The notes below the pieces were generated by a model. The model was given only the letters and a program-made list of their open reading frames with translations. It did no database searches and was not told the DNA's origin. The position numbers were made by a program, and so were the translations under genes. From NCBI GenBank assembly GCA_900768995.1, contig CAAGEZ010000001.1:21322-85321 (forward strand): a DNA stretch of 64,000 nucleotides, read 5' to 3'. Below are positions 1 to 8,683 of the stretch, piece by piece. Position 1 is the stretch's first letter. Every line of letters begins with the position of its first letter. This DNA comes from Oscillospiraceae bacterium (GTDB taxonomy: Bacteria > Bacillota > Clostridia > Oscillospirales > Ruminococcaceae).

Positions 1-1
1 C

Positions 2-1387
2 CGTGCAAATTCCGCCGATGAGCTTGGCAAGAACATCGTTGTTCAGGGCGGTACATTCCTTAATGATGCCGTTCTCAGAGCCTTTGAGCAGGAAATCGGC
101 AGAGATGTTGTCCGTCCCGCAATCGCAGGACTTATGGGTGCATTCGGTGCGGCTCTTTATGCAAAAGAGACTGCCGCTGCGGAAAACAAGCTGGGCACAA
201 ACCTTATTACCCCCGAAAAGCTTGCTGATTTCTCATTCAAGTCCCGTCAGCTTAACTGCGGCGGCTGTACCGCAAAATGTTCACTCACAATGATAACATT
301 TTCCGACGGTCACAAGTTCATCAGCGGAAACCGCTGTGAAAAGGGTGCTGGCATCACCAAAAAGGAAGAGGCACCCTGCCTTTACGAATACAAATACAAG
401 CTTATCCGAAGCCTTGCTGACAAGGGCGCTCCCGAAAAGCCCATCGCCACTATCGGAATACCCCTTGTTCTCGGCTATTACGATCAGCTTGCTTTCTGGA
501 CTGCTTTCTTCCACAGGCTCGGATTTGCCACACAGCTTTCTGCAGAGAGCACAAGAGACCTTTACTTCAAGGGTCAGCACACTATCCCCTCGGACACCGT
601 ATGCTATCCCGCAAAGCTTGCTCACGGACATATCGTTGACCTCCTTGAAAAGAATGTTGACGTTATCTTCTACCCCTGCGAGACGTACAACATTGACGAG
701 GGTCATTCGGACAACAACTACAACTGTCCCGTTGTTGCGTATTATCCCGAGCTGTTAAAGGCAAATATCCCTGAGCTTAATGAGAGTAATTTCCTTTATC
801 CCTATATGGACGTTAACCTTGAAAAGCACATTGTTCAGACTACCTGCAAGATATTTGCAAAGTATGATCTGAAAAAGAAAGATGTAAAGGAAGCTTGGGA
901 GCTTGGAATGGCAAATCTCAAGGAATACCACGAAGAGGTCATTGCAAAGGGTGCGGAGATAATCGCAGAGGCAAGAAAGAAGAATATGCCCATTATCGTC
1001 CTCAGCGGTCGTCCCTATCACGTTGACCCCGAGATAAACCACGGCATACATAAGCTCATAACTTCCCTCGGAATGGCAGTTGTTACGGAGGATTCCGTAT
1101 GTCATCTTGCGGAAACTCCTGTGCTCCACGTTCTCAACCAGTGGACGTATCATTCCAGACTGTACCGTGCGGCTCAGTATGTTACCACTCAGCCCGATAT
1201 GCAGCTTGTACAGCTTGTATCCTTCGGCTGCGGCATTGATGCTGTAACCACCGATGAGGTTCGTTCAATACTCGAACCCAAGGGCAAGTTCTACACTCAG
1301 CTGAAAATCGACGAGATAAGCAATCTCGGTGCTGTCAAGATAAGACTCAGAAGCCTTGAAGCGGCTATCAAGTCGGCGAAGAAGTGA
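2..1387 (+). CDS. acyl-CoA dehydratase activase-type protein, C-terminal part (partial)
   Basis: The frame is open from the first bases of the window, so the gene starts upstream. The first residues match the end of the ASKHA ATPase domain of 2-hydroxyacyl-CoA dehydratase activators (VVQGGTFLNDAVLRAFE, then RPAIAGLMGAFGAAL). Next comes a cysteine cluster (CGGCTAKC, then NRCEKG) and a DUF2229-like domain with further conserved cysteines. In the characterised family a [4Fe-4S] activator uses ATP to send an electron to an oxygen-sensitive dehydratase. The long multidomain relatives like this one are of uncertain function. It ends with TGA at 1385-1387; the IS remnant starts 13 bases later. Family sure, substrate unknown. 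Confidence 0.85.
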   Translation, partial: RANSADELGKNIVVQGGTFLNDAVLRAFEQEIGRDVVRPAIAGLMGAFGAALYAKETAAAENKLGTNLITPEKLADFSFKSRQLNCGGCTAKCSLTMITFSDGHKFISGNRCEKGAGITKKEEAPCLYEYKYKLIRSLADKGAPEKPIATIGIPLVLGYYDQLAFWTAFFHRLGFATQLSAESTRDLYFKGQHTIPSDTVCYPAKLAHGHIVDLLEKNVDVIFYPCETYNIDEGHSDNNYNCPVVAYYPELLKANIPELNESNFLYPYMDVNLEKHIVQTTCKIFAKYDLKKKDVKEAWELGMANLKEYHEEVIAKGAEIIAEARKKNMPIIVLSGRPYHVDPEINHGIHKLITSLGMAVVTEDSVCHLAETPVLHVLNQWTYHSRLYRAAQYVTTQPDMQLVQLVSFGCGIDAVTTDEVRSILEPKGKFYTQLKIDEISNLGAVKIRLRSLEAAIKSAKK

Positions 1388-1400
1388 TATAAAAAGTTTA

Positions 1401-1804
1401 GAGCGTATCTGAAAACAAAAAGTTGCACAAAAAGCCATCAAATGGTATAATAAAAGAAAAAGCCAAAGGAGAAGTGCAAATGGGCGCAAAACGATATGAA
1501 TTAAGTGATGAACAAGTGGGAACAGATCAAAGAAATGTTTCCCAGAGCAAAAATGGGAAGACCGCCAAAAGACAATAGAATAATGATGAATGCAATTCTA
1601 TGGCTTGCACGCAGCGGTTGTGATTTTTGAAATGTGTCTCACGTTATGACGTCTTTCGACATTTAAACAGTTAAAAAATCGGACTCGCAGTAAACGCTGA
1701 AAACAACCGCTAAGCTTGCTTCATTGTTTCTTGCTTTCGTACACGTTGCTTCCATTTGGCTTTTGTCTAAATAATACAACTCTTTTGAGTTTTCAGATAC
1801 GCCC
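1401..1804 (+). mobile_element. decayed IS5-type element with terminal inverted repeats
   Basis: The ends are 16-base inverted repeats: GAGCGTATCTGAAAAC at 1401-1416 and the complement of GGGCGTATCTGAAAAC at 1789-1804 (15 of 16 match). A TA dinucleotide flanks both ends (1399-1400, 1805-1806), as expected for IS5-type target duplication. At about 404 bp the element is far shorter than a full copy, and it keeps only the two ends of the transposase gene. It sits between two genes and interrupts neither. Confidence 0.85.
1480..1774 (+). pseudogene. IS5-family transposase remnant (frameshift and internal deletion)
   Basis: ATG at 1480 opens an IS5-like N-terminus (MGAKRYELSDEQ). An extra A near 1513 shifts the frame; in the shifted frame the family pattern resumes (WEQIKEMFPRAKMGRPP, then ILWLARSGC) until TGA at 1628-1630. 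The catalytic core is missing. The C-terminal end reappears at about 1697-1774 (LKTTAKLASLFLAFVHVAS, then stop). Only the two ends remain, so this is a dead transposase inside the inverted repeats. Confidence 0.8.
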
Positions 1805-1810
1805 TAATAA

Positions 1811-1850
1811 AAACAAAAAGCAGGTATGCCGCAAACATACCTGCTTTTAT
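1811..1850. terminator. bidirectional intrinsic terminator
   Basis: A 10-bp stem, AGCAGGTATG (1819-1828) with CATACCTGCT (1836-1845), has a T run after it on the plus strand and a T-rich tract on the minus strand. It serves the minus-strand aminotransferase ending at 1866 and also blocks transcription coming out of the IS remnant. Confidence 0.8.
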
Positions 1851-1865
1851 AATTATACGTTAATT

Positions 1866-3146
1866 TTATTCAGCCAGCAGCTTCTCAGCAGAAGCAAGCT
1901 TTACGCAGATGCAGAAAAGTTCCATTGCCTTGCGGAGGTCATCAACAGAGGGGTAAGAGGGCGAGAGACGGATATTTCTGTCCTCGGGGTCCTTCTTGTA
2001 GGGGAATGTTGCGCCTGCACCTGTGAGGACAACGCCGCCCTCCTTGCAAAGTCTTGCAACTTCCTTTGCACAGCCGTTAAGGGTGTTTACGGAGATGAAG
2101 TAGCCGCCCTTGGGAACGTTCCAGGTAAGGATATTGAGGTCGCCCAGCTGCTCGTTGAGCATCTTGATAACCATATCGAACTTGGGAGCAAGGATAGCCT
2201 TGTGCTTTTCCATATAAGCCTTAAGTCCCTCAGCGTTCTTGAAGTAGCGAACGTGACGGAGCTGATTTACCTTATCGTAGCTGATGTTCTGCATACCGAG
2301 AAGCTTGGATATCTGAGCAACATTGTTCTCGGAAGCTGCCATTACAGCAACGCCTGCGCCGGGGAAAGTTATCTTTGAGGTGGAAGCGAACTCGAATATC
2401 ATATCCTCACTGCCGCACTTCTTAGCCTCGTCAAAAATGTTGAGAATATGGTCGTGGTCGTCTTTGAGGTGGTGAATGCAGTAAGCGTTATCCCAGAAAA
2501 TTCTGAAATCCTCTGCGGCGGGCTTTAATGCCGCAAAACGCTTAACAGTCTCATCGGAATAGGTATATCCGTCGGGATTTGAGTACATAGGAACGCACCA
2601 GATACCCTTGATGTCAGCATCGCTTGATACGAGCTTTTCGACCATATCCATATCAGGACCTGTTGGGGTCATAGGAACGTTTATCATCTCAACGCCAAAG
2701 GTCTCGGTGATGCCGAAATGTCTGTCATAGCCGGGAACAGGGCAGAGGAACTTTACCTTGTCGCACTTGCCCCAGGGCTTCTTGCTTCCGTAAACGCCGA
2801 ACTGCATAGCTCTTGCAACGGAATCGTACATAAGAGTAAGGCTGGAGTTGCCGCCAACGATGATGTTTGCGGGGGTAACGCCCAGAAGGTCAGCAAAAAG
2901 CTTCTTAGCCTCGCCGATACCGGTAAGGAAGCCGTAGTTTCTTACATCAACGCCGTCCGCATCGGTAAGGTCGGACTTACTGTTAAGTACATCAAGCATA
3001 GGCATACTGAGTTCAAGCTGCTCCTTGCAGGGCTTTCCTCTTGACATATCGAGCTTTAAGCCCTTAGCCTTGAAATCCTCGTATTCCTTTTTGCATTCGT
3101 CTCTGAAGGCTTCGAGCTGAGCCTTGTTCATATCCTTTAATGACAT
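1866..3146 (-). CDS. MocR/AatI-type PLP-dependent aminotransferase
   Basis: A 426-residue fold-type I PLP enzyme related to stand-alone MocR-like aspartate aminotransferases (no helix-turn-helix domain). Visible motifs are YGFLTGIGEAKKLFADLLG near the N-terminus, VGGNSSLTLMYD for cofactor binding, WCVPMYSNPDGYTY, IFWDNAYCIHHL with the PLP-nitrogen aspartate, and FASTSKITFPGAGVA with the Schiff-base lysine. The start is taken at 3146 because GGGAGAATAAT precedes that ATG; the longer frame to 3188 has no such site. A promoter lies upstream at 3218-3246, so it is probably its own unit. The amino-acid substrate cannot be told. Confidence 0.88.
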   Translation of the reverse strand: MSLKDMNKAQLEAFRDECKKEYEDFKAKGLKLDMSRGKPCKEQLELSMPMLDVLNSKSDLTDADGVDVRNYGFLTGIGEAKKLFADLLGVTPANIIVGGNSSLTLMYDSVARAMQFGVYGSKKPWGKCDKVKFLCPVPGYDRHFGITETFGVEMINVPMTPTGPDMDMVEKLVSSDADIKGIWCVPMYSNPDGYTYSDETVKRFAALKPAAEDFRIFWDNAYCIHHLKDDHDHILNIFDEAKKCGSEDMIFEFASTSKITFPGAGVAVMAASENNVAQISKLLGMQNISYDKVNQLRHVRYFKNAEGLKAYMEKHKAILAPKFDMVIKMLNEQLGDLNILTWNVPKGGYFISVNTLNGCAKEVARLCKEGGVVLTGAGATFPYKKDPEDRNIRLSPSYPSVDDLRKAMELFCICVKLASAEKLLAE

Positions 3147-3217
3147 ATTATTCTCCCTTTCAATCTTTCGTAAAAACCCGCCGCTCAAGCGGCAGTCCCT
3201 GAATATTATCCTTATAT

Positions 3218-3246
3218 ATAATATTACATTTCCCGCCGTTTTGCAA
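3218..3246 (-). promoter_or_regulatory. sigma-A type promoter for the aminotransferase
   Basis: On the minus strand TTGCAA and TATTAT are separated by 17 bases. A small hairpin (GCCGCTTGAGCGGC) lies between it and the ribosome binding site. Confidence 0.6.
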
Positions 3247-3392
3247 GTGTTTTAAAAAACTCCGTCAAATAGTTTTCACTTTATACACATTTGTCCTTGT
3301 ATCACGGACACATTTTCCTGTTATGTAAGCCTGTGCCTTACACTTTACATCATATCATAACACAAGCATTATGATAACGCAAGCGTTATCTA

Positions 3393-4457
3393 TCAAAGCG
3401 TACAGTACAGATTTGTCTCCCAGGCAGGGATATAAAGCAGGTGCCTGATGTACAGTTTTAACTGCGGATTTATTTCGTGCACCTTTAAGGGCAGCTCAAA
3501 TATATCCTCATTCCGATGATACAGCGCACAGATAAGGCTGCTGCCTGCTTTGAGAGAGCTTTCACAGCCCTCTATAGCCTCACATTCCGCTCCCTCAACG
3601 TCCATTTTTATAAGGGTGGCATTGCCGCAAAGGCTGTCCCCCGTCACGCCCATAACGGTTTTCAGCTTCACGCCGCTGTTATCCGTAAGCTTGGAGTTTC
3701 GCCCCGAACGGTTGGAAAAGGTAAGCTCGGCGTTATCATTCCACGCCGCACCGTTTATCAGAGTGATATTTTCCATACCCTCAGTGTTCTTGGTAAGCTT
3801 GCGGAAATTCCGTGTATCAGGCTCAACAGCATAGATATGGTCATATTTACCCTTTGTAAGCTCCGCAAATTCAATTGCAGTGTCGCCGTTGTATGCGCCC
3901 ATATCGATATACCGCTCGTTTTTCCCGAGACGGATAATATTTTCCCATATGTCCGATTTTGGAACGGTGCAGTGATGCAGATAGTCGATTTTACCGCTGA
4001 TGCGGAAATTTATAATGTCCGCAAAGGTTTGCCTTGACATATCATCTGCAAGAAGCTCATAGACTCTTTGCAGCTTTTCCGCATTTTCAAGGCAGTATTC
4101 ATATGTGAACAGCCCATCACCAACAACAGGAACATCGGGAGCTAAGAGGATATGCCGCTCCGCCATACCGCAAATGCGGCGGTACAGACTTTCATAGCCC
4201 GCACCGAACGCAAGAACGATAACGAAATCGTCAATGATGTTTTCAATCTGCGAGAGGGTGTGAACAAGGTGACCCTTGAAATAATGTCCCCTCACAAATT
4301 CATCGCTTGCGAAAAAGCCTGCGGCGGATATGCCGTATTCATCAAAGACCCTGAGTATCTTTTCCGCCCCGTCGCCCATTCCGTAAATGAAAACGGGCAG
4401 GTCGGTGTTTTTGAGAAAATCCCAGGAATTGACCCTTTCCGTGATGAAATCAAGCAT
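3393..4457 (-). CDS. FkbM-family methyltransferase
   Basis: About 354 residues. The C-terminal half is an FkbM-type SAM-dependent methyltransferase: the SAM loop region is YIDMGAYNGDTAIEF, then YAVEPDTRNFRKL, then LIKMDVEGAECEAIEG with the family's typical D-x-E-G-x-E. The N-terminal part contains VFIYGMGDGAEKIL, a Rossmann-like segment often seen in sugar-modifying FkbM proteins. The start at 4457 overlaps the upstream stop by 8 bases and has GAGGA before it; an ATG at 4472 is less likely. It follows the PH-domain gene and purD on the same strand. The likely role is O-methylation of a glycan or small molecule, by family. Confidence 0.82.
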   Translation of the reverse strand: MLDFITERVNSWDFLKNTDLPVFIYGMGDGAEKILRVFDEYGISAAGFFASDEFVRGHYFKGHLVHTLSQIENIIDDFVIVLAFGAGYESLYRRICGMAERHILLAPDVPVVGDGLFTYEYCLENAEKLQRVYELLADDMSRQTFADIINFRISGKIDYLHHCTVPKSDIWENIIRLGKNERYIDMGAYNGDTAIEFAELTKGKYDHIYAVEPDTRNFRKLTKNTEGMENITLINGAAWNDNAELTFSNRSGRNSKLTDNSGVKLKTVMGVTGDSLCGNATLIKMDVEGAECEAIEGCESSLKAGSSLICALYHRNEDIFELPLKVHEINPQLKLYIRHLLYIPAWETNLYCTL

Positions 4458-4845
4458 CGTATCCGTCCTCATCGGGGTGGCAGTGAGGCTCCTGAATCAT
4501 ATCCCTGCCCCTGATACCGTAGTCATCACGCATTTTCTCCACCTGTTCATCAAGGAGCTGCATAAACTTCCTTGGGGATTTTATGCACTTTATCTCCTTC
4601 ACAGGAGTGTCAGCGTCCTTCACATTGATAACAACCGTTCCGCAGCCGAAAAGTCTCTCACCGAAGGGGAGCACAAGCTTCTTGTCAATAACTCTGTAAA
4701 GGTCGAACTCGTCCTCCTCAATGGTGAAAAAGCCCTTGCGGGTGATGAATTTCTTTTCCGTCAGGAAATATCTCGTAAAGGATATGGGCAGTCCGAAGAT
4801 CGTCCGCTTCTTGTCTGTCCAGATGTAGTCAAAATCGGCTTTCAT
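4450..4845 (-). CDS. small PH-like domain protein, function unknown
   Basis: A 131-residue soluble protein. Residues about 1-110 look like a bacterial PH-like domain: an aromatic-rich start (DFDYIWTDKKRTIFGLPISF), then the strand pattern RYFLTEKKFITRKGFF, then VIDKKLVLPFGERLFGCGTV and a C-terminal helix (PRKFMQLLDEQVEKMRDD). No signal peptide or membrane segment is seen. RBS AAAGGGGAAGCTGT precedes ATG 4845. Its end overlaps the FkbM start, so the two are translationally coupled. The ligand or partner is unknown. Confidence 0.7.
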   Translation of the reverse strand: MKADFDYIWTDKKRTIFGLPISFTRYFLTEKKFITRKGFFTIEEDEFDLYRVIDKKLVLPFGERLFGCGTVVINVKDADTPVKEIKCIKSPRKFMQLLDEQVEKMRDDYGIRGRDMIQEPHCHPDEDGYDA

Positions 4846-4875
4846 ACAGCTTCCCCTTTCCCATATTTATACTAA

Positions 4876-6156
4876 TCACTTAAGTGCAGCCATTGCCCTC
4901 TTGCCGATATCGTGACGGTAGTGGGCATTCTCAAAATGAATCTTCTCCACAGCCTTGTAAGACTTTTCAAGAGCGGCGGGAAGAGTGTCGCCTGTTGCGG
5001 TAACACCGATAACACGGCCGCCGTTGGTGTAGAATTTGCCATTTTCATACTTAGTGCCTGCGTGATATACAAATACGCCGTCAACCTGACCCTTGTCGTC
5101 CATACCGCTCATTTCGATTCCCTTGGGGTATGACTGAGGATATCCGCCGGATGCCATTACAACGCAGGTGCAGTATTCCTTTTTCCACTTTATGTCCATA
5201 TCGGAAAGCTTACCGTTGTAAATTGCCTCGAAAATATCATAAAGGTCGCTGTCAAGGAGAGGGAGAACAACCTGTGTCTCGGGGTCGCCGAAACGGCAGT
5301 TGTATTCAATTACCTTAGGACCCTTGGGAGTTATCATAAGTCCGAAATAAAGACAGCCCTTGAATGTTCTTCCCTCGGCGTTCATAGCGTTTATTGTGGG
5401 CAGGAAAATCTTTTCCATACACTCCTTTGCAATATCCTCAGTGTAATAGGGGTTTGGAGCAACAGTGCCCATTCCGCCTGTGTTCAGTCCCTCGTCGTTG
5501 TCAAGAGCACGCTTGTGATCCATAGAGGATATCATAGGAACAACAGTCTTGCCGTCTGTGAATGAGAGAACGGATACCTCAGGGCCTGTGAGAAATTCCT
5601 CGATAACAACAGTGGCACTGCTGTCACCGAACTGTCTGCCGTCGATCATAGACTTGACAGCCTCAACAGCCTCCTCCTCGTTCTGAGCGATTATAACGCC
5701 CTTACCGAGAGCAAGACCGTCAGCCTTGATAACAGCGGGATAGCTGTTCTGCTTTTTGAGATACTCGATAGCGGAAGCGCTGTCGGAGAACACCTCATAG
5801 AACGCAGTGGGGATATTGTACTTCTTCATAAGCTCCTTGGAGAACACCTTGCTGCCCTCAATAATAGCCGCAGCCTTGTTGGGGCCAAAGGTCATAAAGC
5901 CCTCAGCATTAAGAGCGTCCACCATTCCGAGAACCAGAGGATCATCGGGAGCAACTACCACCATATCAACGGACAGCTTCTTTGCAAGAGCCACAACGCC
6001 CTCGATATCAGTAGCCTTAACGTCAAAGCACTCAGCATAGCGGGAAATGCCGCCGTTGCCGGGTGTGCAGTATATCTTATCCACCTTGGGAGACTCTGCA
6101 AGCTTCATAATAATGGCGTGCTCACGTCCGCCTCCGCCAACAACCAATATTTTCAT
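4876..6156 (-). CDS. purD: phosphoribosylamine-glycine ligase
   Basis: A 426-residue GAR synthetase that joins glycine to 5-phosphoribosylamine with ATP, step 2 of purine synthesis. The N-terminal motif MKILVVGGGGREHAI, the ATP-grasp stretch (VIKADGLALGKGVIIA), GPEVSVLSFTDG and NCRFGDPETQ are all present. The frame is open to 6249, but ATG at 6156 is the start: it has GAAAGGAATTGATAAT directly upstream and gives the canonical N-terminus. It is the last purine gene of the minus-strand cluster and lies downstream of a membrane-protein gene. Confidence 0.97.
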   Translation of the reverse strand: MKILVVGGGGREHAIIMKLAESPKVDKIYCTPGNGGISRYAECFDVKATDIEGVVALAKKLSVDMVVVAPDDPLVLGMVDALNAEGFMTFGPNKAAAIIEGSKVFSKELMKKYNIPTAFYEVFSDSASAIEYLKKQNSYPAVIKADGLALGKGVIIAQNEEEAVEAVKSMIDGRQFGDSSATVVIEEFLTGPEVSVLSFTDGKTVVPMISSMDHKRALDNDEGLNTGGMGTVAPNPYYTEDIAKECMEKIFLPTINAMNAEGRTFKGCLYFGLMITPKGPKVIEYNCRFGDPETQVVLPLLDSDLYDIFEAIYNGKLSDMDIKWKKEYCTCVVMASGGYPQSYPKGIEMSGMDDKGQVDGVFVYHAGTKYENGKFYTNGGRVIGVTATGDTLPAALEKSYKAVEKIHFENAHYRHDIGKRAMAALK

Positions 6157-6170
6157 ATTATCAATTCCTT

Positions 6171-6647
6171 TCAAGCGCTGTGATTTCTTGCATATGCATA
6201 TACCGATGAAGCCGCTATGGTTATAACAGCCCCGCTGTAAAACAGCCACGACAGCAGGCTCACAGGCACGGAGAAAAGGCTCAGATACACAAGTCTTTCC
6301 GAACCGAGCAATGCCTCTTCCATTCTCTGCCTTGTGTCAGCGATATACACTGCTATGGGCATAAGACCCGTTATAATTGACGCAATTACAAGGGGCATAT
6401 ACACCCCTTTGCCCTTGGAAACAAGACCGTTTGCGGCAGTTATAACAACACTTCCTATGCACATAATAACGGCTGAGTGAAGAACGAGCTTTTCAGAGCT
6501 GTCTATGGTCATTCCGTCCGCCAGAGCCGTAACTATTTCTTTCTGAAATAATGACATCAGCAGGAGTATAAGCACCCACAGCACCATAATTATCTCAGAG
6601 ACGATAACAGCTATCCTGACAGATCCGGGTACACTGAATTTCTCCAT
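6171..6647 (-). CDS. four-helix integral membrane protein, unknown
   Basis: 158 residues with four probable membrane helices: about 12-35 (IAVIVSEIIMVLWVLILLLM), 55-76, 82-102 and 125-150. No known domain is recognised. RBS GGGGGTGCTGT lies before ATG 6647. It sits between a lipoprotein gene and purD with short gaps, so it is probably cotranscribed with the purine genes. It has no obvious transport signature. Confidence 0.7.
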   Translation of the reverse strand: MEKFSVPGSVRIAVIVSEIIMVLWVLILLLMSLFQKEIVTALADGMTIDSSEKLVLHSAVIMCIGSVVITAANGLVSKGKGVYMPLVIASIITGLMPIAVYIADTRQRMEEALLGSERLVYLSLFSVPVSLLSWLFYSGAVITIAASSVYAYARNHSA

Positions 6648-6663
6648 ACAGCACCCCCGTACC

Positions 6664-7404
6664 TTACTTCAGCACAATGGTATCAACCACTTCCTCAAAA
6701 TCGGGAAGAACTCTCTCAGTTTCGCCTTTCTTTGCGGTAAGGGTAACAACAGTCTGCTTTCCGCCCTTAAGGAAGATGTACTGTATCATATCCATTTCCA
6801 TTCCCGCCTGTTCGGTGGCAACTGTAATTTTAAGAGAGGCATTTCCGTTTACGGTAACGCCCTCCCAGCCTGTGCACTCATATGAATCAACGCCGTCATA
6901 GCTTTCAGCCATAAGAGGGCCGAGAGTATCAGCGTCCATATCAACCTCCGTGCCGATATCCTGAGTCACGATATTGAAGTTTGTGGCAAAATCGCTGTCA
7001 GCATCAGCATTGTAAACGAACATTGCATCGCACATATCAACATATTCCTGAGCGGTAAAATCAAGTCCGTTGTCCAGTCCCTCAGCCACCTCAGCGGCAG
7101 CCTGAACATATTTCTTGGCATCAGTCCACTTGTCCGCATCAACGGAGATAGTGTAAAAGCTGCCGTCATAAAGCGGGGACTGCTCTGAGTCGGAAGCGGC
7201 TTCGCTTTCGTTCTCGGACTCTGCCTCTGTCTCGGCATCAGTTTCATCCTCTCCCTCGGTTTCAGCAGATGTCTCTGCCTCAGAAACAGTCTCGGAAACG
7301 CTCTCGGTAACATCGGCTGTATCCGCCTTATCGGCAGCATTGCCCCCTGCGCAGGCAGTGAGCATAAGCATTGCAGCCACAGCCGCCATAATTTTCTTAT
7401 TCAT
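6664..7404 (-). CDS. lipoprotein with acidic linker and PsbP-like C-terminal domain
   Basis: 246 residues. The lipobox LTAC follows a hydrophobic signal, predicting a lipid-anchored extracytoplasmic protein with Cys18. Residues about 25-75 are a Glu/Ser/Asp/Thr-rich low-complexity linker (ETEGEDETDAETEAESENES). The C-terminal 170 residues (from YDGSFYTISVDADKWTDAKK to FEEVVDTIVLK) resemble the small PsbP-like or DUF1795-like folds common in Gram-positive lipoproteins; this is a pattern match only. RBS AAAGGACATAAATCCG precedes ATG 7404. It lies between the AICAR transformylase and purD. Confidence 0.75.
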   Translation of the reverse strand: MNKKIMAAVAAMLMLTACAGGNAADKADTADVTESVSETVSEAETSAETEGEDETDAETEAESENESEAASDSEQSPLYDGSFYTISVDADKWTDAKKYVQAAAEVAEGLDNGLDFTAQEYVDMCDAMFVYNADADSDFATNFNIVTQDIGTEVDMDADTLGPLMAESYDGVDSYECTGWEGVTVNGNASLKITVATEQAGMEMDMIQYIFLKGGKQTVVTLTAKKGETERVLPDFEEVVDTIVLK

Positions 7405-7429
7405 CGGATTTATGTCCTTTCTTAAAACA

Positions 7430-7462
7430 GGAATGGGGCATACAATTATTACGCACCCATTC
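7430..7462 (-). terminator. possible intrinsic terminator after AICAR transformylase
   Basis: On the minus strand AGGAATGGG pairs with CCCATTCCT across an 18-base loop, followed by TGTTTTA. It could reduce expression of the lipoprotein-membrane protein-purD part of the operon. Confidence 0.5.
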
Positions 7463-7475
7463 CTAAATATGTCTA

Positions 7476-8654
7476 TTAGTGGTGGAAAAGTCTGATTCCT
7501 GTGAATGCCATTGCAATGTTGTACTTGTTGCAGGTCTCGATAACGTTGTCGTCACGGATAGAGCCGCCGGGCTGTGCAATGTACTCAACGCCTGACTTGT
7601 GAGCTCTCTCGATGTTGTCGCCGAAGGGGAAGAATGCATCGGAACCAAGGGCAACGCCTGTGTTCTTTGCGAGCCACTCCTTCTTCTCCTCACGGGTAAG
7701 CACCTCGGGCTTCTCGGTAAATACCTTCTGCCACTCGCCGTCTCTCAGAACGTCCTCATACTCATCACCGATGTAAACGTCGATAGCGTTGTCACGGTCA
7801 GCACGTCTTACATCGTCCCTGAAAGGAAGTGCCATAACCTTGGGATTCTGTCTGAGCCACCAGTTGTCAGCCTTCTGACCTGCAAGACGTGTGCAGTGGA
7901 TACGTGACTGCTGACCTGCGCCGATACCGATAGCCTGTCCGTCCTTAACGTAGCAAACGGAGTTGGACTGGGTGTATTTGAGAGTGATAAGGGAAATAAG
8001 GAGATCTCTCTTCTTCTCATCGGGAATAACCTTGTTGTCGGTAACGATATTTTCAAGGAGAGCATTGTTGATATCAAGCTCGTTTCTGCCCTGCTCAAAG
8101 GTAACGCCGAATACCTGCTTGCGCTCGATAGGAGCGGGAACATAGCTTTCGTCTATCTTGATTATATTGTAAGTGCCCTTTCTCTTGGACCTGAGAATTT
8201 CAAGAGCCTCATCGGTATATCCGGGAGCGATAACGCCGTCGGAGACCTCACGCTGTATCATCTTTGCGGTGCATACGTCGCACACATCGGAAAGAGCAAT
8301 GAAATCGCCGTAGGATGACATTCTGTCAGCACCTCTTGCTCTTGCATATGCGCAGGCAAGGGGAGAAAGCTCGCCAAGGTCATCTACCCAGTAAATCTTA
8401 GCGAGAGTGTCGGAAAGAGGGAGACCCACAGCAGCGCCTGCGGGAGAAACGTGCTTGAAAGATGTAGCCGCAGGGAGACCTGTAGCCTTTTTCAGCTCTC
8501 TTACAAGCTGCCAGCCGTTGAACGCATCAAGGAGATTGATGTAGCCGGGCTTGCCGTTTAAAACCTCGATAGGGAGCTCGCCCTCCTCGATGAAAATTCT
8601 TGAAGGCTTCTGATTGGGGTTGCAACCGTATTTTAACTGCATTTCCTTTGCCAT
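7476..8654 (-). CDS. stand-alone AICAR formyltransferase (PurH-like transformylase domain)
   Basis: 392 residues, matching only the formyltransferase half of PurH; there is no N-terminal IMP cyclohydrolase domain. It converts AICAR to FAICAR with 10-formyl-tetrahydrofolate. The catalytic Lys-His pair is in SFKHVSPAGAAVG; also visible are GAGQQSRIHCTRLAG and the C-terminal QPGGSIRDDNVI. RBS GAAAGGAATGGTTTAAA precedes ATG 8654. The missing cyclohydrolase activity is supplied by the next gene upstream, a PurO-type enzyme, so the two together replace fused PurH. Confidence 0.93.
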   Translation of the reverse strand: MAKEMQLKYGCNPNQKPSRIFIEEGELPIEVLNGKPGYINLLDAFNGWQLVRELKKATGLPAATSFKHVSPAGAAVGLPLSDTLAKIYWVDDLGELSPLACAYARARGADRMSSYGDFIALSDVCDVCTAKMIQREVSDGVIAPGYTDEALEILRSKRKGTYNIIKIDESYVPAPIERKQVFGVTFEQGRNELDINNALLENIVTDNKVIPDEKKRDLLISLITLKYTQSNSVCYVKDGQAIGIGAGQQSRIHCTRLAGQKADNWWLRQNPKVMALPFRDDVRRADRDNAIDVYIGDEYEDVLRDGEWQKVFTEKPEVLTREEKKEWLAKNTGVALGSDAFFPFGDNIERAHKSGVEYIAQPGGSIRDDNVIETCNKYNIAMAFTGIRLFHH

Positions 8655-8683
8655 TTTAAACCATTCCTTTCAATTTGGAAAAA

